The notes under the pieces: generated by a model | Told to the model about the DNA's origin: nothing | Seen by the model: only the letters and a program-made list of their open reading frames with translations | Database searches by the model: none | Shown here: in pieces, positions 6,666 through 9,037 of the stretch | Numbering within the stretch: the stretch's first letter is position 1 | Layout: each line of letters begins with the position of its first letter | Made by a program: the position numbers and the translations under genes | NCBI GenBank assembly: GCA_938003875.1 | Contig: CALKWO010000116.1 | Location: 1 to 9,037, forward strand | Length of the DNA: 9,037 bases | Source of the DNA: an uncultured bacterium | GTDB lineage: Bacteria > Planctomycetota > Uabimicrobiia > Uabimicrobiales > JABWCH01 | Direction: 5' to 3'

Positions 6666-8171
6666 ATGAATCTCCATTCTTTTAAAAACAGCCAAAGCTG
6701 CGCCTTGAGTGAAGTTCCTTTTATGATAATGGAAGACTTCAGAAAAGACATTCTGGCTTCTATTCAGGAAGGGAAAAGGCTTGTAGCCCTTTTTGCACAA
6801 CCTTATGCCGAAAAGGAAATGCGTTTATACGCAGTTTTGGGCAATGACAAAGACGGGGTCTTGTCATTATCGTCCACAAAAATAGAAAACGTTTATCCCT
6901 CCCTCACTTCTGAGTGTTCTCAGGCTCATTGGTTCGAAAGAGAAATTGCAGAAAACTGGGCAATTCGGCCAGAAAATCACCCCTGGCTAAAACCGATCCG
7001 CTTCATTCCTTCCTACCAGGAAGGCCAGGATCTCTGGAAGCGTGATAGCATATTGCCCTGCGTTGGGGATTACTATCAGGTACAAGGCGAAGAAATCCAT
7101 GAAGTAGCCGTTGGCCCTGTTCATGCTGGTGTCATAGAGCCAGGGCATTTCCGATTTCAATGTCATGGCGAATGGGTATATCATCTGGAAATTTCGCTTG
7201 GCTACCAGCATCGAGGCATAGAAAAAGAGCTAAAAGGAGGCCCAAACAAACGCTCTCTTTCTTATATGGAAACCCTGGCTGGTGATACTTCCATAGGTCA
7301 TTCTCATGCTTATTTGCAGCTTATAGAATCTCTGGGCAATTGTCAGGTCAGCCCTCGTGTCCATGCGCTACGAGGAATCGCTCTGGAGCTGGAACGACTG
7401 GCAAACCACACAGGAGATATGGGCGCACTGGCAAACGATGTCGGTTTTCTCCCCACTGCAAACTATTGTGGCCGAATTCGTGGCGATTTTCTAAATATGT
7501 CTGCACTCCTTTGCGGAAGTCGCTTTGGGCGAAGCTTCTTAAAACCTGGTGGAGTTGCCTTCGACATGGACGTTGCTCGCATCAAAGATCTCCAGGCACG
7601 TATCGAAAATGCGAAAAAAGACGTTACAGTGGCTGTAGAATTGCTTTTTGATACGCCTTCTGTCCTGGCACGTTTTGAAGACACAGGAACAGTATCCAAA
7701 GAAACCGCGAAAGCTCTAGGGCTTGTAGGTGTAGCGGCAAGAGCCAGTGGCCTTTCTCTGGATGTAAGAAAAGACTATCCTTTTGGAATCTTTGCCTCTT
7801 CACCTATCCCTGTTGTCGTAGGGAAAAAAGGCGATGTATTTGCCCGTGCCTACACCAGATGGCTGGAAATCCAGAATTCGATTGCCTTTATCCAGAACAT
7901 ATTGTCTTCTTTGCCTGAAGGAAAAATAAAGTCTCCCGTGTCCTCTCTTGCACCCAATCGAATGATCGTTTCCCTTACAGAAGGATGGCGAGGAGAAATC
8001 TGCCATGTTGCCAGCACGGATGAAAATGGAAAATTTTCCTGGTACAAAGTCTGCGATCCCTCTTTCCATAACTGGATCGGGCTTTCTATGTCCTTACGCA
8101 ACCAGCAGATTTCCGATTTCCCTCTATGCAACAAAAGCTTCAACCTTTCATACTGTGGGCATGATTTATAA
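6666..8171 (+). CDS. hyfG: Ehr-type large subunit: HyfG/HycE-like (NuoC+NuoD fusion) without Ni-Fe ligands
   Basis: This 501-residue soluble subunit faces the cytoplasm. Residues about 20-125 are a NuoC-like domain (EREIAENWAI at 91-100 corresponds to the EREIxDxxGI motif). Residues about 145-501 are the NuoD/hydrogenase large-subunit domain: GPVHAGVIEPGHFRF (150-164), LGYQHRGIEK (178-187), IALELERLANHTGDMGAL (238-255), and a C-terminal HNWIGLSMSLRNQQISDFPL (468-487). In true hydrogenases the first Ni-binding pair is CGxC before GFAHS; here it is AGDT (205-208) before SIGHS. The second pair, DPCxxC, is NLSYCG (493-498), so both ligand positions are Ser and Gly. The protein ends at residue 501, the position matching the mature C-terminus of HycE after its tail is cleaved, so no protease processing is expected. 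The fold is otherwise well kept and the frame intact, so this is a specialised non-hydrogenase subunit, not a decayed gene. AAGGA (6652-6656) lies 9 nt before the ATG; a second Met at residue 20 is a less likely start. The ehrL label would also fit. Confidence 0.88.
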   Translation: MNLHSFKNSQSCALSEVPFMIMEDFRKDILASIQEGKRLVALFAQPYAEKEMRLYAVLGNDKDGVLSLSSTKIENVYPSLTSECSQAHWFEREIAENWAIRPENHPWLKPIRFIPSYQEGQDLWKRDSILPCVGDYYQVQGEEIHEVAVGPVHAGVIEPGHFRFQCHGEWVYHLEISLGYQHRGIEKELKGGPNKRSLSYMETLAGDTSIGHSHAYLQLIESLGNCQVSPRVHALRGIALELERLANHTGDMGALANDVGFLPTANYCGRIRGDFLNMSALLCGSRFGRSFLKPGGVAFDMDVARIKDLQARIENAKKDVTVAVELLFDTPSVLARFEDTGTVSKETAKALGLVGVAARASGLSLDVRKDYPFGIFASSPIPVVVGKKGDVFARAYTRWLEIQNSIAFIQNILSSLPEGKIKSPVSSLAPNRMIVSLTEGWRGEICHVASTDENGKFSWYKVCDPSFHNWIGLSMSLRNQQISDFPLCNKSFNLSYCGHDL

Positions 8172-8188
8172 AAACAAAGGAATTCTAT

Positions 8189-8950
8189 ATGTTTAAAGTA
8201 CTTCTGGCAAGGTTACAACAAAAGTACAGAACCATTGCCTATCCCAAAAAGGAACCAGTTTTGCCTGATCGACTGAGAGGGCTTCCGATTCTCGATTCAT
8301 CGAAATGTATCAAAAATTGCCAGGAATGCGTTTCTGTTTGCCCTACCAATGCAATCCAATGCACAGAGAAAGGCATCCAGATAGACCTGGGCAGATGTCT
8401 TTTCTGCACAGAATGCACCACCGTCTGCCCAACAGGTGCCATCGCGTTTTCTACAGAATACCGTCTTGCAACAAGAACCAGACAAGACCTTGTATTCGAT
8501 GGCCAGATTTACCAACGTGGCAAAATCTTGAAAGACAATATCCATAAGCTTTTTGGTCGCTCTCTAAAGCTCAGGCAGGTAAGTGCAGCAGGATGCAATG
8601 CCTGTGAAGTCGACATCAACGTTCTGGGAACACCAGGATTTGATTTAGGAAGGTTCGGCATACAGATCGTAGCATCTCCAAGACATGCCGATGGCATTGT
8701 AGTCACAGGACCTGTTTCGGAAAATATGAAGCTAGCCCTGGAAAAGACCTACAAAGCCGTAGCCCATCCCAAAGTCGTGATTGCCGTAGGTTCATGCGCG
8801 ATCTCTGGTGGGCCTTTCATAGACCACAAAGAGGTACATAACGGAATCACAGACCTCTTTCCTGTGGACATCTTTATCCCTGGCTGCCCACCCCATCCCA
8901 TGACCATATTGGATGGCTTTCTCAGACTTATGGGCAGGCTGAAATCATAA
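8189..8950 (+). CDS. hyfI: Fused ferredoxin / small subunit (HyfH-HyfI-like, NuoB family) of an Ehr-type complex
   Basis: This 253-residue iron-sulfur protein passes electrons into the large subunit. The N-terminus (about 1-35) has basic residues like the membrane-facing end of HyfH/NuoI proteins. Two ferredoxin-type [4Fe-4S] motifs follow: C40-x3-C44-x2-C47-x3-C51-P, with one more residue than usual in the first gap, and a canonical C70-x2-C73-x2-C76-x3-C80-P. From about residue 128 comes the NuoB/HyfI small-subunit domain, with all four ligands of the proximal cluster: AAGC136NAC139E, GSC203AISGG and PGC233PPHP. So three [4Fe-4S] clusters are expected. E. coli encodes the ferredoxin (HyfH) and small subunit (HyfI) separately; here one chain does both jobs, which explains the lack of a hyfH gene. 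AAAGGAA (8176-8182) lies 6 nt before the ATG, and the gap to the large subunit is 17 nt. It is the last gene seen in the operon. The ehrS label would also fit. Confidence 0.88.
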   Translation: MFKVLLARLQQKYRTIAYPKKEPVLPDRLRGLPILDSSKCIKNCQECVSVCPTNAIQCTEKGIQIDLGRCLFCTECTTVCPTGAIAFSTEYRLATRTRQDLVFDGQIYQRGKILKDNIHKLFGRSLKLRQVSAAGCNACEVDINVLGTPGFDLGRFGIQIVASPRHADGIVVTGPVSENMKLALEKTYKAVAHPKVVIAVGSCAISGGPFIDHKEVHNGITDLFPVDIFIPGCPPHPMTILDGFLRLMGRLKS

Positions 8951-9037
8951 ACAAAAAATCACGCTGGTTCTAACAGAATCTTTGGTATGTATAGTCTATA
9001 AAATATAGAAGGCTGAATACCGCCTGCTGGAGCAGAT
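8951..9037. other. Short downstream stretch, nothing recognised
   Basis: These 87 bases after the last operon gene hold a weak AT-only palindrome (CTATA-AAA-TATAG, about 8996-9008) but no convincing terminator with a T-run and no start signal for a following gene. The operon's end therefore cannot be fixed inside this window; more genes or a terminator may lie beyond it. Confidence 0.4.

Noticed and set aside
7263..7301. Possibility that the missing cysteines reflect a frameshift or pseudogene.
   Set aside because: The frame is open over 501 codons, flanking motifs are conserved on both sides, other frames show no CGxC, and the second ligand pair is also replaced; this is a consistent family trait rather than damage.
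6666..8171. Annotation as an active formate hydrogenlyase or complex I large subunit.
   Set aside because: The Ni-Fe ligands are missing, so it is not a hydrogenase. The NuoC+NuoD fusion, HyfE-type partner and lack of the quinone tyrosine argue against ordinary complex I.

Overview
The window holds a six-gene, single-strand operon (about 1640-8950, + strand) for a membrane-bound complex of the group 4 [NiFe]-hydrogenase / complex I superfamily, laid out like hyfB-hyfC-hyfE-hyfF-hyfG-hyfI of formate hydrogenlyase. Genes are 3-4 nt apart, except 17 nt before the last. The key point is that the 'hydrogenase' large subunit has an intact fold and reading frame but lacks all four cysteines that would hold the Ni-Fe centre. 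It also stops exactly where a genuine hydrogenase precursor would be cut during maturation. This places the operon with the energy-converting hydrogenase-related (Ehr) complexes: ion-pump membrane arms joined to an iron-sulfur electron arm, with no hydrogen site and no known substrate.

Layout. Bases 1-410 have no convincing gene. They hold a degenerate hexamer repeat (74-109) and a long imperfect inverted repeat (232-352) with T-runs outside both arms, which would work as a terminator in either direction. Bases 411-1250 (- strand) encode a secreted glycine-rich protein ending in a PEP-CTERM sorting signal, with a good promoter at 1305-1333. Bases 1251-1639 are an A+T-rich divergent intergenic region with short repeats and small hairpins. 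The operon fills the rest, and 87 featureless bases follow it.

How the genes work together (inference from family knowledge). HyfB-like and HyfF-like proteins are Mrp/NuoL/M/N-type ion-translocating subunits. The HyfC-like (NuoH) and HyfE-like (NuoK) proteins join them to the peripheral arm. The last protein carries two ferredoxin-type [4Fe-4S] sites fused to a NuoB/HyfI-type small subunit, and would pass electrons toward the cavity in the NuoC+NuoD-like large subunit. What is reduced or oxidised there cannot be read from the sequence: the Ni ligands are gone and the tyrosine that marks the complex I quinone site is absent.

Organism. The PEP-CTERM signal points to a Gram-negative bacterium with an exosortase system. 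The DNA is moderately A+T-rich, and intergenic DNA contains dispersed-type repeats. An anaerobic or metabolically versatile bacterium, perhaps of the PVC group or a deltaproteobacterial lineage, would fit, but the window does not settle the phylum.
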